Part shown: positions 1-8,794 of the stretch, in pieces | Layout: every line of letters begins with the position of its first letter | How positions within the stretch are numbered: the first letter of the stretch is position 1 | Assembly: GCA_021810635.1 (NCBI GenBank) | Contig: JAJZIH010000003.1 | Coordinates: 1 to 56,300 of the forward strand | From: Pseudomonadota bacterium | GTDB taxonomy: Bacteria; Pseudomonadota; Gammaproteobacteria; JAKAQQ01 | Reading direction: 5' to 3' | DNA length: 56,300 bases | Notes under the pieces: model-generated | The model's database searches: none | The model's input: only the letters and a program-made list of their open reading frames with translations | What the model was told of the DNA's origin: nothing | Translations under genes and position numbers: made by a program

Positions 1-144
1 GCGCGGGTCCGTCGCCGGTCCATCGCCCGGAAATCCCGCCGGACACGGGTGACAACCGGAGTGTTCATGCGCGTCCATCCTACACCGTTCCGTACAGGAT
101 ATCACTATATTATACGAGGTTCAGTAATACCTACCAAACTTGAG

Positions 145-168
145 CGCCCTTGATGCTGGGCGTTTTTA
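145..168 (+). terminator. Possible intrinsic terminator
   Basis: A short hairpin (CGCCC, 8-nt loop, GGGCG) is followed directly by five T residues on the plus strand. It lies just past the stop of the minus-strand CPBP gene, so it would serve a plus-strand gene to the left of the window. The stem is only 5 bp, so this is tentative. Confidence 0.4.
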
Positions 169-954
169 CCTTACTTGCTCTGTACTTGAGTCAACCGGCT
201 GTGCTAGCCGGTGCCGTAACAAGAGGTATATGCCGAACACGATAAAAATAATAACCATTCCCGCGTCTACGAGAACACCATGAACTGTTACGGAAACGGC
301 AGGGCTTGGTAGTCCCGTAAAATCGGTTAAGAAGTGCGCCACGACAAGCGGCCATATCAACCCTTTTGTCGCTACCAACGCTGTGGCGACGAACCCAATT
401 GCCAACGCATACGAAATCTGTATGGCTGTAACAACAGCGCTTTGCCCATGCAGTAAGTTTACGCTGTGGGTAAGTCCGAACAACAGTGAAGTAATGATGA
501 CGGCCTTCCAGACGCCACGCGGCAGGATTGCCTGGAACATTAACCCCCGGAAAATTCCTTCCTCAGCGAAACCCACCAGCAAGGTCGCAATCAGAGCGAG
601 CAACAGGTAACGGGGATTGCCGTAGGCGTTAGCCAACGTCCGCAGCAAATCATCAGGGTTGCCGACGATACGGCTCGGAATGACGTTGAGCGCAACCGGA
701 ATCAGCAAGATGAGGTAGTAGAGGAGATCGCGTCTATGCCGTGGAGCCTCAAATCCAGCACGTCGCCACCAAGTCCACTTTGTCAGAAGCGTGGCAATAA
801 GGATCGCAAGTAACCCGTTGGCAACAATGAGCACAAGCAGGTCAAGCTTGCCGCTGTGAACGATTATTCCAGCAATGGTGTAGGCAACAAAAACGGCTAC
901 TTCCATCAGCGCTGTAAAGATGTACGGATGGTGTTCCGCAAACGTAACTCGCAT
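166..954 (-). CDS. CPBP family intramembrane metalloprotease
   Basis: This is a hydrophobic membrane protein of about 262 residues with the CPBP/CAAX-protease signature: an EEGIFRG motif near residues 131-137, an FGLTH motif near 159-163, and a later HFLTDF segment. In the family these Glu and His residues bind the catalytic zinc within the membrane. Members process prenylated proteins or bacteriocin-type peptides, or act in self-immunity; the substrate here cannot be told. I chose the internal ATG at 954 because a GAGGG Shine-Dalgarno lies about 9 nt upstream and the 18 codons above it are not family-like. Base composition is less GC-rich than the core genes, which suits acquired DNA. No partner bacteriocin gene is visible nearby. 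Confidence 0.8.
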   Translation of the reverse strand: MRVTFAEHHPYIFTALMEVAVFVAYTIAGIIVHSGKLDLLVLIVANGLLAILIATLLTKWTWWRRAGFEAPRHRRDLLYYLILLIPVALNVIPSRIVGNPDDLLRTLANAYGNPRYLLLALIATLLVGFAEEGIFRGLMFQAILPRGVWKAVIITSLLFGLTHSVNLLHGQSAVVTAIQISYALAIGFVATALVATKGLIWPLVVAHFLTDFTGLPSPAVSVTVHGVLVDAGMVIIFIVFGIYLLLRHRLAQPVDSSTEQVR

Positions 955-1084
955 ATGGGATACCCTCAGACCGACAGCGCCGCGATGGCACGAAGTATCG
1001 CTGCACAAAAAGTTTGATTTTCATGGTTCGCTGAGAAATAGTCAAATGTTGTGGTGCACCGTGCAAAGGCGCGGTTTTTCCAGC

Positions 1085-1900
1085 GGGTGCATCCCGCCCG
1101 GCAACTGTCGTTCCAGCCGGAAGCAACTGAGGTAGTCGCGGAGGCAACGAAGCGGCTGGAGCCTTCGGTGTAGGGGGTCACTGGGTGACTTGGCAAGTAT
1201 GCAGGCCGTAACGAGAGTGAACGCTGAGCAGGCCTCGAAATGACAATCCGGGGAGCCAACCCGTCCACAACTCGGGGAAGTTTGCCAAGGCATGGGGGAA
1301 GTGAACGAAGAGCCCCCTGCCTTTCCGCCGGGGTAATGGCGACGTGCATGCATAGTAAGAGGAAAGACCGAGCAACACGGGAAGCCCCGTCGCGTGGTCG
1401 AGCGTAAAGGCCAATCGGCAGCCCGCGAGGGACAGGCCGAGCGTGGCGGGGTGGCGGAGAGGCCCGTATGACCTGGGAAGTCGGGTCATGCCGATGGAGG
1501 AAAGGGGCCTTAATTCAAGGCAACGCAAGAGGCAGCAAAGGACAGGAGATTGGGAAACCTAGTCACTCCAGAAAGCGTTCAGAAGCTGCGAACGGCGTTA
1601 CATGCGAAAGCGAAGACAGATATCCGGCCATCCGCTTTTACGCGCTGTACGACAAGCTCTATCGACCGGACGTATGGGCGTACGCACTCAGAGAGGTGAA
1701 CTATCGACCGGAGGCAGTCAGACGCGTCTATATTCCAAAACCGAATGGCAAGTTGAGACCGCTGGGCATCCCGTGCCTCCGCGATCGGGTGTGCATGACG
1801 GCGGCGGAGTTGGTCCTGGGGTCTATCTTCGAGGCCGACTTAGCCGACGAACAGTACGCTTATCGAGTAGGCCGGAATGCATTGCAGACGGTTATTGTAC
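1085..1900 (+). mobile_element. Degenerate group II intron (RNA part plus broken RT)
   Basis: From roughly 1085 to 1600 the plus strand is rich in short complementary runs and GAAA/GNRA-type loops and carries no convincing protein. It reads like domain I of a bacterial group II intron, and it runs straight into a recognisable intron-encoded reverse transcriptase fragment. The 5' boundary is approximate. Domains V and VI at the 3' end are absent, because the element stops just before the methyltransferase gene ending at 1932. It should be unable to splice or retrotranspose. The call rests mainly on the RT fragment; the RNA fold was judged by eye only. Confidence 0.6.
1618..1896 (+). pseudogene. 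Group II intron reverse transcriptase (LtrA-like) fragment
   Basis: The reading frame contains the typical N-terminal stretch [13 protein letters not shown] and then, with almost nothing between, the RT block [20 protein letters not shown] and [10 protein letters not shown]. In intact proteins these are separated by roughly 80 residues, so an in-frame internal deletion joins them near position 1690. Homology ends after [14 protein letters not shown], just before the active-site region, so the YADD catalytic block, maturase domain and endonuclease domain are missing. The fragment cannot be functional. Confidence 0.8.
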
Positions 1901-1931
1901 GTGGCCAGGGCGATGGATACCCGACCGGACT

Positions 1932-2999
1932 TCATGGCTGGGTCGGCTTTCTGGCCAAAACGAGGAGTTCCTCCCCCTGTTCCGGGCTGAGCCAAGTTCT
2001 CAGGGCCGCCGATACCGCAAGCCACCGGATCCGCTGTGGAATCCGGGAGGCGGGACCGTTCGGATCCAGACCGGCGGCGATGCAGTGGCTTGCCGCGAAC
2101 AGCCCGAACGGTCTCAGGGAAACCGGCAAGGCAACCACGGGCCAGAAGCCGGCGCGGTCCAGCGCCTCCGCGAGTGACGCGCCGCTAAAAAGCACCAGAT
2201 GGCGGGGCGGCTCAAGCCCCCTCCAGTTGACCCCGAAACGGCGATGCCCGATCGATTCGACGTTCGGTGTGACGATCCAGAGGGTTCCGCCCGGTTTCAG
2301 GATCCGCCGAACTTCCTGCAATGCGGAAACGGGATCGTGAAGATGCTCAATCACATGACTCATGGTCACAGCATCGTACGTTTCGTCTCGCAAACCCGTT
2401 CTGGGCAGCGCACTTTCATACACGGTCATTCCTCGCCGTCGTGCCGCACTTGCGGCTCTCGGATCGGGTTCAAGACCATGGAGACGCCAGCCACAGGCGT
2501 GTGCCACATCGAAAAATCCGCCATTGCCACACCCGACATCCAGACAAACCGCATCCTTCATCGGGCGTTCCAAGCGACGAACCCATATTCCAAGTCCCCT
2601 TGGATAAGCAGGCCCAAGCAGATAGGGCAGGAAACGCCCCAAGGGAAGCCGGGGCCGGGATTCAGCGCCATAGTGGGCCCACAGGTAATCATTCGTTATC
2701 GCCTGTTTTAGCCGACTGTAGAAACCCGGAACGACTGGGCCAGGACTGATGTCATGAGTGTAATAGCGTCGATACGCGAGAGGTATCGTCTTCTCCGTGG
2801 GTCGTGGATTGAGGTACGCGCAACCACAGCCGGGACAATGCCATAAGGTCCATTGCCCAGGTGCGCAAAAAAAGACCCGGTCCGTCATTCCACGATAGAG
2901 CAGTTCGCGCCTTGGGTCTTCACAAACCGGGCATGCCTCAAGATCCTCCAGGCCCTCCTGCGGCCAAGCCTGACATGGATTCGGCTCCTTTAAATTCAT
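1932..2999 (-). CDS. Class I SAM-dependent methyltransferase with N-terminal zinc-binding module
   Basis: This 355-residue protein starts with a Cys-rich module (CPVC at 23-26, CPGCGC at 55-60), as in C-methyltransferases of sugar and polysaccharide pathways. A Rossmann SAM-binding domain follows, with motif [10 protein letters not shown] at about 153-161, VIEHLHDP and LKPGGTLWI. It probably methylates a sugar or lipid-linked glycan precursor in the cytoplasm; the exact substrate is unknown. The ATG at 2999 has a strong AGGAG box 5 nt upstream. It lies beside a broken WecG/TagA gene and another methyltransferase, which fits a surface-polysaccharide locus. A frameshifted copy of its N-terminal third lies at 4703-5214. 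Confidence 0.88.
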   Translation of the reverse strand: MNLKEPNPCQAWPQEGLEDLEACPVCEDPRRELLYRGMTDRVFFCAPGQWTLWHCPGCGCAYLNPRPTEKTIPLAYRRYYTHDISPGPVVPGFYSRLKQAITNDYLWAHYGAESRPRLPLGRFLPYLLGPAYPRGLGIWVRRLERPMKDAVCLDVGCGNGGFFDVAHACGWRLHGLEPDPRAASAARRRGMTVYESALPRTGLRDETYDAVTMSHVIEHLHDPVSALQEVRRILKPGGTLWIVTPNVESIGHRRFGVNWRGLEPPRHLVLFSGASLAEALDRAGFWPVVALPVSLRPFGLFAASHCIAAGLDPNGPASRIPQRIRWLAVSAALRTWLSPEQGEELLVLARKPTQP

Positions 3000-3042
3000 G
3001 AACGCTCCTGCCCCGACACGTTGCCGGTATGCGGTCTGGCGC

Positions 3043-3540
3043 TCAGGTCTTGAACCGTTCCGGTGACCGTGCGTGGGACCATCTCGTTTTCAAGGCACCT
3101 TTGATCCCCGCCACCAAAAATCGAGGATCATCAATCCGATCGCGTTTCCAGAGCTTCCCCGGTTCCGCACCCAGTCGCCACAACCACTCGGCTCCACGCT
3201 CACGAAGCCACGCCGGAGCACGTGCCACGGTGCCCGCAAAAAAGCGGAAGACCCCACCCACCCCGACGACCACGGGAACGCGCAGTTTCCCGCGATTCTC
3301 CGCAATCCACCGTTCCTGCTTCGGGCAACCCGGGGCCACCCACAAAATGTCTGGACAGGCTTCATGGACTCGGGCGATATCATTCTCACGCTCGGTATCC
3401 GTCCTTTCGGAGAACGGATGGGAAAATGCCCCGGCAATCTCCGCCCCTGAAAGTCCCGGTCGATCCGTCGGCATAATGCCTGTAGGATCTCCTCCATATC
3501 CCTGTAGAAATACTGAAAGAGGGTCACCGTTCCCGGAGAC
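3043..3540 (-). pseudogene. WecG/TagA/CpsF family glycosyltransferase, broken
   Basis: The C-terminal 100 or so residues are clearly of this family: CPDILWVAPGCPKQERWI, then VPVVVGVGGVFRFFAGTVAR and a terminal WLWRLGAEPGKLWKR block. The family transfers N-acetylmannosamine or a related sugar to lipid-linked intermediates at the inner membrane. Upstream the homology jumps frame: the EEILQALCRRIDRDFQG helix is in one frame, while SVF before it and AEIAGAFSHPF after it are in another. This implies two frameshifts near 3445 and 3495. The N-terminal half of a normal 240-260 residue protein is not recognisable. The stretch 3541-3815 holds no gene I can identify. Confidence 0.75.
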
Positions 3541-3815
3541 TCGTAGCCCGCGACATACATTTGGAGACCGCTCCCGGTTACGCTCGCCCGGGCGGAGGAA
3601 GTCTCCATCGATCTTTCACTCGTTTTGCACATGCTTGTTCTTCGTTGGTGAAAGCGTCCGGAAAATCCGGATGGAGCTTCACTCGATCGTCTCAAAGACG
3701 TGAGAGTTGGGATGCGGAAACTGAATCGTGGAAATGCATCGGCACTCACTTTCATAATTATACGGACCAAAACCCGCTTGGACTGGCCCGTTGTATTCGC
3801 AAAATATCACTGATG

Positions 3816-4676
3816 TCACAGGACGTCAATTTCCGAAACGCTTTCTCCGTGGGCGCCGCCCGGGGGCCGGGGTGCAAGCCCCGTCACCGCCGGAAGAAAC
3901 CAGACGGCGTAACCCGGAAACCGGGCAGCGGCGGCAATCATGTCCTCGAAGCAGCCGACCGTCTCGTCGAGGGGACGGCCCGAGATCTCGGAGATGAGCC
4001 GGGCGTAGCCGTCCCGCCAGGCTTCGAACAGGCGGCGGAGAACGTCGCGGGGGGTCCGGAAGCTGTCCACGATCACATAGTTCACGGCGATTTCCGAAAA
4101 CCCCAGATTGTGGAGCCAGCCGGCGGCATGGCGGCCGCTCTCATAGTCAACCCCGGTCTTTTCCCGGAAGGCGCGCATGACGCTGCCCAGGAAGAAGCCG
4201 TCGAGGTCGTGGCGGGCGGGATGGAAATGGAGCATCCCGTAGTCCTCGGCCAAAAGGTGGATCCGCCCGCCCGGTTTGAGGACGCGCGCGAGTTCGGCCA
4301 CGGCACGGGCCGGGTGGGGCACCGACTGGAGCACATGGCGGCAGACCACGAAATCGAAGACGCCGTCCGGGAAATCCAGATGGAAAAGGTCGCCCGCGAG
4401 GAAGACCGGGCCGGATAGCGCCCGCGTGCCGAGCGCCGCAATCCGTTCGGGCAGGATATCGACGCCCGTGATCGAGAAGTCGGGACGGGCGGCCCCGAGA
4501 CGGAACGTAAACTCGCCGGTACCACATCCCGCATCGAGGACGCGGGCGCCCTGAGGCAGTCCGTAGTCTTCGATCAGTTTCGACTCTTCAGGCCAGATCG
4601 CCTGCGCTTGGGCAGCGAGATTGCGCGCCATGGACTCGTGCGCCATCTGTTCCTGCTGGGGATTGGGATGGGACAT
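3816..4676 (-). CDS. Class I SAM-dependent methyltransferase
   Basis: This 286-residue cytoplasmic protein is typical of the Methyltransf_11/25 group: motif I VLDAGCGTGEFTFRLG, an acidic end of beta-2 in ITGVDILPE, FDFVVCRHVLQSVPHP and LKPGGRIHLL. The C-terminal half, roughly residues 180-286, has no recognised motif and probably sets substrate choice. The substrate is unknown; the setting suggests a glycan or lipid. I use ATG 4676 (MSHPNPQQ). An in-frame ATG at 4703 overlaps the stop of the upstream remnant as TAATG and has a GGGAGGGG box, so it is a fair alternative. Unlike its neighbour ending at 1932, it lacks the N-terminal Cys module. Confidence 0.85.
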   Translation of the reverse strand: MSHPNPQQEQMAHESMARNLAAQAQAIWPEESKLIEDYGLPQGARVLDAGCGTGEFTFRLGAARPDFSITGVDILPERIAALGTRALSGPVFLAGDLFHLDFPDGVFDFVVCRHVLQSVPHPARAVAELARVLKPGGRIHLLAEDYGMLHFHPARHDLDGFFLGSVMRAFREKTGVDYESGRHAAGWLHNLGFSEIAVNYVIVDSFRTPRDVLRRLFEAWRDGYARLISEISGRPLDETVGCFEDMIAAAARFPGYAVWFLPAVTGLAPRPPGGAHGESVSEIDVL

Positions 4677-4702
4677 GAAAGGCACGCGGGAAGGGCGGTC
4701 CA

Positions 4703-5214
4703 TTATAGCCAGAGCCCCTCCCGGAAACACCGGGCCAGCCGGGCATAGATGGGCCCGAGCCCGTAGGGGAGAAGGCGTCCCAAAGGAAGCCGCGGGGACC
4801 GGAGGACACCCAGGCGTGAGCCCAGATAATCGTTCAGGACCGCGGCCTGGAGTCGCCCCCCGACGGTGGCCGGGGACCGGGCCGACGCATCTCCCTCCTG
4901 CGTGTAATACCGCGGTAGGCCAGCCTGATCGTCGCCTCGTCCGGACGCGGATCGAGATAGGCGCTCCCGCACGCCTCGCAGCGCCAGACCGTCCATCTCC
5001 CCGGCGCGCAGAAGAAAATACGGTCGCAGGCATCATCGTGGAGACGCTCACGCGCCCTCCCGCCGCAGACGGGGCACCGGCCGAGGTGCTCGAGTCCCTG
5101 GGCCGGCCACTTCCCGACGGGCGGATCACGGAGCAGATCTCTCCCCAGGCAAGCCTCTGCCCAGTCGGAGCGGAACCCCACTCCGATCATATCAGGGTCA
5201 GGGGTCCGGCTCAC
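4703..5214 (-). pseudogene. Broken partial copy of the zinc-module methyltransferase
   Basis: The minus strand encodes CPVC, a FFCAPGRWTVWRCEACGSAY segment and DPRPDEATIRLAYR, matching residues 20-78 of the intact methyltransferase at 1932-2999. It then changes frame near 4910 and continues with RYYTQEGD, AVLNDYLGS and RLPLGRLLPYGLGPIYA, matching residues 78-132. It stops before the SAM-binding domain. It is therefore an N-terminal duplicate carrying one frameshift and a 3' truncation, butted against the next methyltransferase gene. The two copies differ at many residues, so the duplication or import is not recent. The following 270 bp (5215-5485) hold nothing I recognise. Confidence 0.8.
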
Positions 5215-5485
5215 GTCCGGAACGGAGGAAGCCTGCCTCAGCCGGGTCTCAGGAAGGCCCGGTCGGCGGCAGCCGCGACCCGACCGACCGCCGCTTTGCC
5301 GGTCCCTTGCCCCCCAACGGCGCGCTCTTGCTCATGAACCCTCTCCAGGACCCGTCCTTGCCGGGTAGCGACCTGTGGGTCCAGCGCGTTGGATGGGGAG
5401 CGGATCCCTCCCGGAGCCTCGACCCGGCACAACGGCCGATGGGCCATATCCATCCGGCCCGGGCACTCCCGGTAGAATCACCGGC

Positions 5486-6964
5486 ATGAGCGTGGTGCGT
5501 CATACCATCTACAACCTGGCCGGCGTGATCGGGTCACTCCTGATCGTGCTGGTCACGGTCCCCTTCTACCTTGAACGGATCGGGGCAGCACGCTACGGCA
5601 TCCTCGCAATCGTCTGGATGATCCTGGGCTACTTCGGTCTGTTCAACCTCGGCCTCACCCGGGCCACGACGAACCAGATCGCCCAACTGGCCGATGGACG
5701 GGAACGGGAGGGGATGTTCTGGACGGCGGTGGCCCTGAACGCAGCCCTGGGGCTTGCCGGGGGCCTCATTCTCTACGGGGCGGGATTCTTTCTGGTTGGT
5801 CCGGTGCTTACTCTGGCCCCGCCCCTCGTCCACCAAATCCAGGTCTCGCTCCCCTACTTGGCCCTGGCCGTCCCCCTGAGCACGACCACGAGCGTCCTCA
5901 CGGGTTCGCTCGAGGCGCGCGAACGATTCGGGACGGTGAACCTGGTCCAGCTGGCCGGGAGCCTCCTTTACTACGTCGCCCCGCTCCTGGCCGCCTACTT
6001 CTGGAGCCCCGCGCTCGACATCCTGATCCCGGTGACCGTGGCGGCACGGGCGGTATCGGTACTATTCTTCATTCCGCCCCTGATCCGCGCCCTCCCCCTC
6101 CGCCATACCCCGCGCCTTCACACCGGCCAGGCTCTGAGGCTCTTCCGCTACGGCTTCTGGATCACACTGACCGACATCATTGGCCCCTTTCTCACCACCA
6201 TCGACCGCCTCGTGATCGGGGCCCTGGACGGTGCTGCGGCCGTCACCTACTACGTCATCCCCTCCAATCTGGCAAGCCGGGGGTCCATCCTGGCGGGCTC
6301 TCTGTCGCGTACGCTCTTTCCGCGCCTATCCGCAGCGGAGCCGGCCGCGGCGCGGGCAACCGCCGTCCATGCGGTGACGGAACTCAACGGCCTCATGACC
6401 CCGTTCATCCTTCTCGGCATTTTCCTGATGCATCCCTTTCTTGCGCTCTGGATCAGCCCGGCCTTCGCCATCCGGGCGGCCCCAGTGGGTGAGATTTTCC
6501 TCTTGGGCATCTGGGTGAACGCCCTCGCCTTCATCCCCTACACTCTGATCCAGGCCCAGGGACGACCCGACCTCACAGCCCGTTTCCACCTGCTCGAGCT
6601 CGTTCCCTACCTCGCCCTGCTCTGGTTCGGACTCGTCGAGTACGGACTGCCAGGCGCAGCCATGGCCTGGGTCTTACGGGTGGGGGTGGACGCCGCCCTC
6701 CTCTTCGGTTTCTCGGGACTTCTCGTCCGCCCCGTGGTCATCCGCCTGGCTCTCTTCTTTCTCCTGGTCGCGGGGGGTGGACTTCTCCGCGTCTGGCTGC
6801 CTCCCGCCTCCCTCCTCCGGTCGGGCGTCGAGGCCGGATGGTTCCTCATGGCCGCTGGGTGTGCGTTCATGACCAGCGAGTGGCTGCGGACGTTTCTGAA
6901 ATCGCTGCCCACAGCCCTCCGGACCGCCTTCAGAAGATTGCGCGCGGCCAAATCATCCGAATAG
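5486..6964 (+). CDS. Polysaccharide flippase, Wzx/MATE-like
   Basis: This is a strongly hydrophobic protein of 492 residues with about 12-14 membrane segments, beginning MSVVRHTIYNLAGVIGSL. That N-terminus, the PFYLERIGAARYGILAIVW segment and the FGLFNLGLTRATTNQIA segment are typical of oligosaccharide flippases (Polysacc_synt family). Such proteins move undecaprenyl-linked glycan units across the inner membrane. I chose the ATG at 5486 because upstream in-frame codons are Pro/Gly/Arg-rich and unlike a protein. Its neighbours are methyltransferases and a broken glycosyltransferase, so it may be the surviving exporter of a decayed glycan locus. A short CCGGG/CCCGG hairpin follows within 50 nt of the stop and may be a weak terminator. 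Confidence 0.88.
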   Translation: MSVVRHTIYNLAGVIGSLLIVLVTVPFYLERIGAARYGILAIVWMILGYFGLFNLGLTRATTNQIAQLADGREREGMFWTAVALNAALGLAGGLILYGAGFFLVGPVLTLAPPLVHQIQVSLPYLALAVPLSTTTSVLTGSLEARERFGTVNLVQLAGSLLYYVAPLLAAYFWSPALDILIPVTVAARAVSVLFFIPPLIRALPLRHTPRLHTGQALRLFRYGFWITLTDIIGPFLTTIDRLVIGALDGAAAVTYYVIPSNLASRGSILAGSLSRTLFPRLSAAEPAAARATAVHAVTELNGLMTPFILLGIFLMHPFLALWISPAFAIRAAPVGEIFLLGIWVNALAFIPYTLIQAQGRPDLTARFHLLELVPYLALLWFGLVEYGLPGAAMAWVLRVGVDAALLFGFSGLLVRPVVIRLALFFLLVAGGGLLRVWLPPASLLRSGVEAGWFLMAAGCAFMTSEWLRTFLKSLPTALRTAFRRLRAAKSSE

Positions 6965-7660
6965 TTTTGGTTCTTCACCCAAGTTCCGGGAACGCGGCCC
7001 GGGTTTTGAGAAAGGAGTATTGGTGGATTCGAGCGCTAGAGTGCGCAGCACTGGATGAGGATTCTTGGCCGGGACGAGCCGACCCCCATCATCCTGACGC
7101 TCCCCTTCGAAGCTGGCTCATGCAACCAGGATGCGGATAGCGAGGCCGGAACGTCTTCCGTCACCGGCAAAGATCGCCACCCTCACCGGTCTGCCCATCC
7201 ATCTGTTTGGTGATCGGGAAGAGCACGACCGCAAGCGCATCCCCTTCCTATCGCGGGTCGGCAAGGTGCGGTACGCCATCGACGAAATCGTGCGGGGGGA
7301 CACGGCGAACAGCGTGCCGGATGTCGGGCCAAAGTCTGTGGTATCCGCTGCTGATGTCACCACTGAAGAGGTTTACCGAAAACGCCGGATCGAGTCCCAC
7401 GCTGATCCGCGCTTGTCAGCGAACAGTCCAGAGAACGGTTCGATTCCGCACCGTATCCTGAACTGAACCGGACCCCATATCCTGGACACTGGCATCGAGT
7501 GATGTCCGCCTTTAACCTAACTTTCGGTAAAAAAGCCCTTTTTGCGGTCATTCCTCAGATCTGCGGAATGGTTGTCAAGCAGTGTTCGATGCGTGGACTG
7601 GTAGCCAGTCGCCCTCCGATTTGGGGACATTGGGGCGGGGGGGCCTTCTGGACAAAAGGC
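6965..7660. other. About 700 bp with no confident gene
   Basis: No protein family is recognisable here. The longest plus-strand frame (7131-7466, 111 residues) shows no motif I know. A segment near 7054-7100 reads ILGRDEPTPIILTLPFEAG in another frame, vaguely like a DDE transposase tail, but is too short to call. The composition is more AT-rich than the core genes. I read it as debris at the edge of the accessory island. Confidence 0.4.
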
Positions 7661-7665
7661 GTCAT

Positions 7666-7694
7666 TTGTACTAACATTGAGCCCGTTGTACAAC
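7666..7694 (+). promoter_or_regulatory. Candidate TacA operator (two TTGTAC half-sites)
   Basis: TTGTAC occurs at 7666-7671 and again at 7686-7691, exactly 20 bp apart, about two helical turns. The second copy sits in the perfect 10-bp palindrome GTTGTACAAC (7685-7694), directly before the AAGGAGG ribosome-binding site at 7697-7703. Ribbon-helix-helix antitoxins of the DUF1778/TacA family repress their own operon by binding such short sites cooperatively. The placement strongly suggests autoregulation; binding itself is inferred. Confidence 0.65.
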
Positions 7695-7709
7695 TTAAGG
7701 AGGTTTGCC

Positions 7710-7994
7710 ATGTCCGCCGCTACTACTGCACGTTCAGCCCGCCTTGGACTGCGCGCAACCCCTGAGCAGGAAACCGTACTGCGTCGCGCCGCCGACGTCG
7801 CGCACAAATCGCTGACTGATTTCATTCTCGATGCTGCTTACCAAGCGGCCGAGCAGACCTTGCTCGACCAGCGGCTGTTCATGGTTTCCGGCAGCCAGTA
7901 CCAAGCGCTCCTGGAAATGCTGGATCGGCCGGAATCTGACAATCCCGGCTTGGCCGACCTGTTCTCCCGGCGTCCGGTTTGGGCCAAGAAATGA
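7710..7994 (+). CDS. tacA: DUF1778 (TacA-type) antitoxin
   Basis: This 94-residue protein opens with ARLGLRATPEQETVLRRAA, the ribbon-helix-helix DNA-binding segment of DUF1778 antitoxins, followed by the conserved helix SLTDFILDAAYQAAEQTL. The C-terminal tail (residues 55-94) is the part that wraps the GNAT toxin in this family. The start is set by AAGGAGG 6 nt before ATG 7710. The stop overlaps the toxin start as ATGA, so the two are translationally coupled. It should both neutralise TacT and repress the operon at the TTGTAC repeats just upstream. It looks intact, unlike most toxin-antitoxin genes in the island. Confidence 0.9.
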   Translation: MSAATTARSARLGLRATPEQETVLRRAADVAHKSLTDFILDAAYQAAEQTLLDQRLFMVSGSQYQALLEMLDRPESDNPGLADLFSRRPVWAKK

Positions 7995-8497
7995 GTCTAT
8001 CGGTGCCGCAGCCGCTCGATGCGCGTCAGCGGCTGGAAGAATTTGACTGCGGAAAACCAGCACTCACCGAATGGCTGCTGCGCCACGCACGCCAAGCTCA
8101 AGGTAGCGGCTCGGCAAGAACCTTCGTTGTGTGCGACGGGGATCGCGTCGCCGGATACTTCAGTCTGACCGTTGGCCAGATCGACACGCTCGAGGCTCCC
8201 GAGCGGGTTCGTCGCGGAATGGGGCAGTACCCGATCCCGCTGGTCATCCTGGCGAGGCTTGCCGTCGATCTCGACTACCAGAGGCAGGGCCTTGGTTCCA
8301 GCCTGCTGCAGGATGCCATCGGCCGCACAATGGCGATTGCCGAGCAAGCGGGAATACGAGCTCTGCTGACGCACCCGATCGATGCCGAGGCCGAAGCGTT
8401 TTATCGTCGTTTCGGTTTCGAGCCGACACAGGTGCGTGAGCGGCAACTGATTCTTCTGCTCAAGGATGCACGGCGTTTCGCTGGAACGCCGCAATGA
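7991..8497 (+). CDS. tacT: GNAT-family (TacT-type) acetyltransferase toxin
   Basis: This 168-residue protein has the GNAT acetyl-CoA site LDYQRQGLGSSLLQDAIGR (about residues 94-112), preceded by VILARLAVD, and ends with a conserved FYRRFGFEP segment carrying the Tyr used by GNAT enzymes. Paired with a DUF1778 protein, it is expected to acetylate the amino group of aminoacyl-tRNA and block translation, as TacT does. The early DCGKPALTEWL segment is also typical of these toxins. I start it at 7991, where ATGA overlaps the antitoxin stop. All key motifs are present, so the pair is likely functional. Confidence 0.9.
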   Translation: MSLSVPQPLDARQRLEEFDCGKPALTEWLLRHARQAQGSGSARTFVVCDGDRVAGYFSLTVGQIDTLEAPERVRRGMGQYPIPLVILARLAVDLDYQRQGLGSSLLQDAIGRTMAIAEQAGIRALLTHPIDAEAEAFYRRFGFEPTQVRERQLILLLKDARRFAGTPQ

Positions 8498-8546
8498 AAT
8501 GAGACCGTGAGGACGAAGGGAATTCCGTATGGCCGCAAGGTAAGCA

Positions 8547-8690
8547 ATGGCTCTCGAGCGGGCGGTGCTCGACGCTCTCTCACGCGATATTGATGAGCAT
8601 CCCGAGGTTCTACAGCCTGTCGGTATCGCCCTCGTCGAGCGGATGCGATGCCTTGTTGCAGGCGTCGATGTCGACCGGGAGCAGCCGCTG
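8547..8690 (+). pseudogene. PrlF-type antitoxin C-terminal remnant
   Basis: The frame reads AVLDALSRDIDEHPEVLQP, then LVERMRCLVAGVDVD. This matches the C-terminal half of PrlF/SohA antitoxins, where an FLxxDI...NP...P block leads to a KLVAGMDV block. The N-terminal AbrB-like DNA-binding half is absent, and no YhaV toxin follows. The frame then runs out into unrelated sequence before the recombinase start at 8795. It is most likely a scar of a lost PrlF/YhaV pair. The match is short, so confidence is moderate. Confidence 0.55.
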
Positions 8691-8794
8691 CACCAGAACT
8701 TGATGACGCGTGCATACCTTGAGCGACGCGCTTGGCTTCGTCGGCGAACAGCGTGGTCATGGGGTCATCTGTTCAAGAGAAAAAGAGGTGGGCG

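Noticed and set aside
7022-7034. TGGTGGATTCGAG as a possible second attachment site matching the ssrA 3' end
   Set aside because: Only about 7 contiguous bases agree with the ssrA end, well within chance.
7131-7466. A 111-codon frame in the gap before tacA
   Set aside because: No motif, no good ribosome-binding site and no neighbour link; kept only as part of the gap description.
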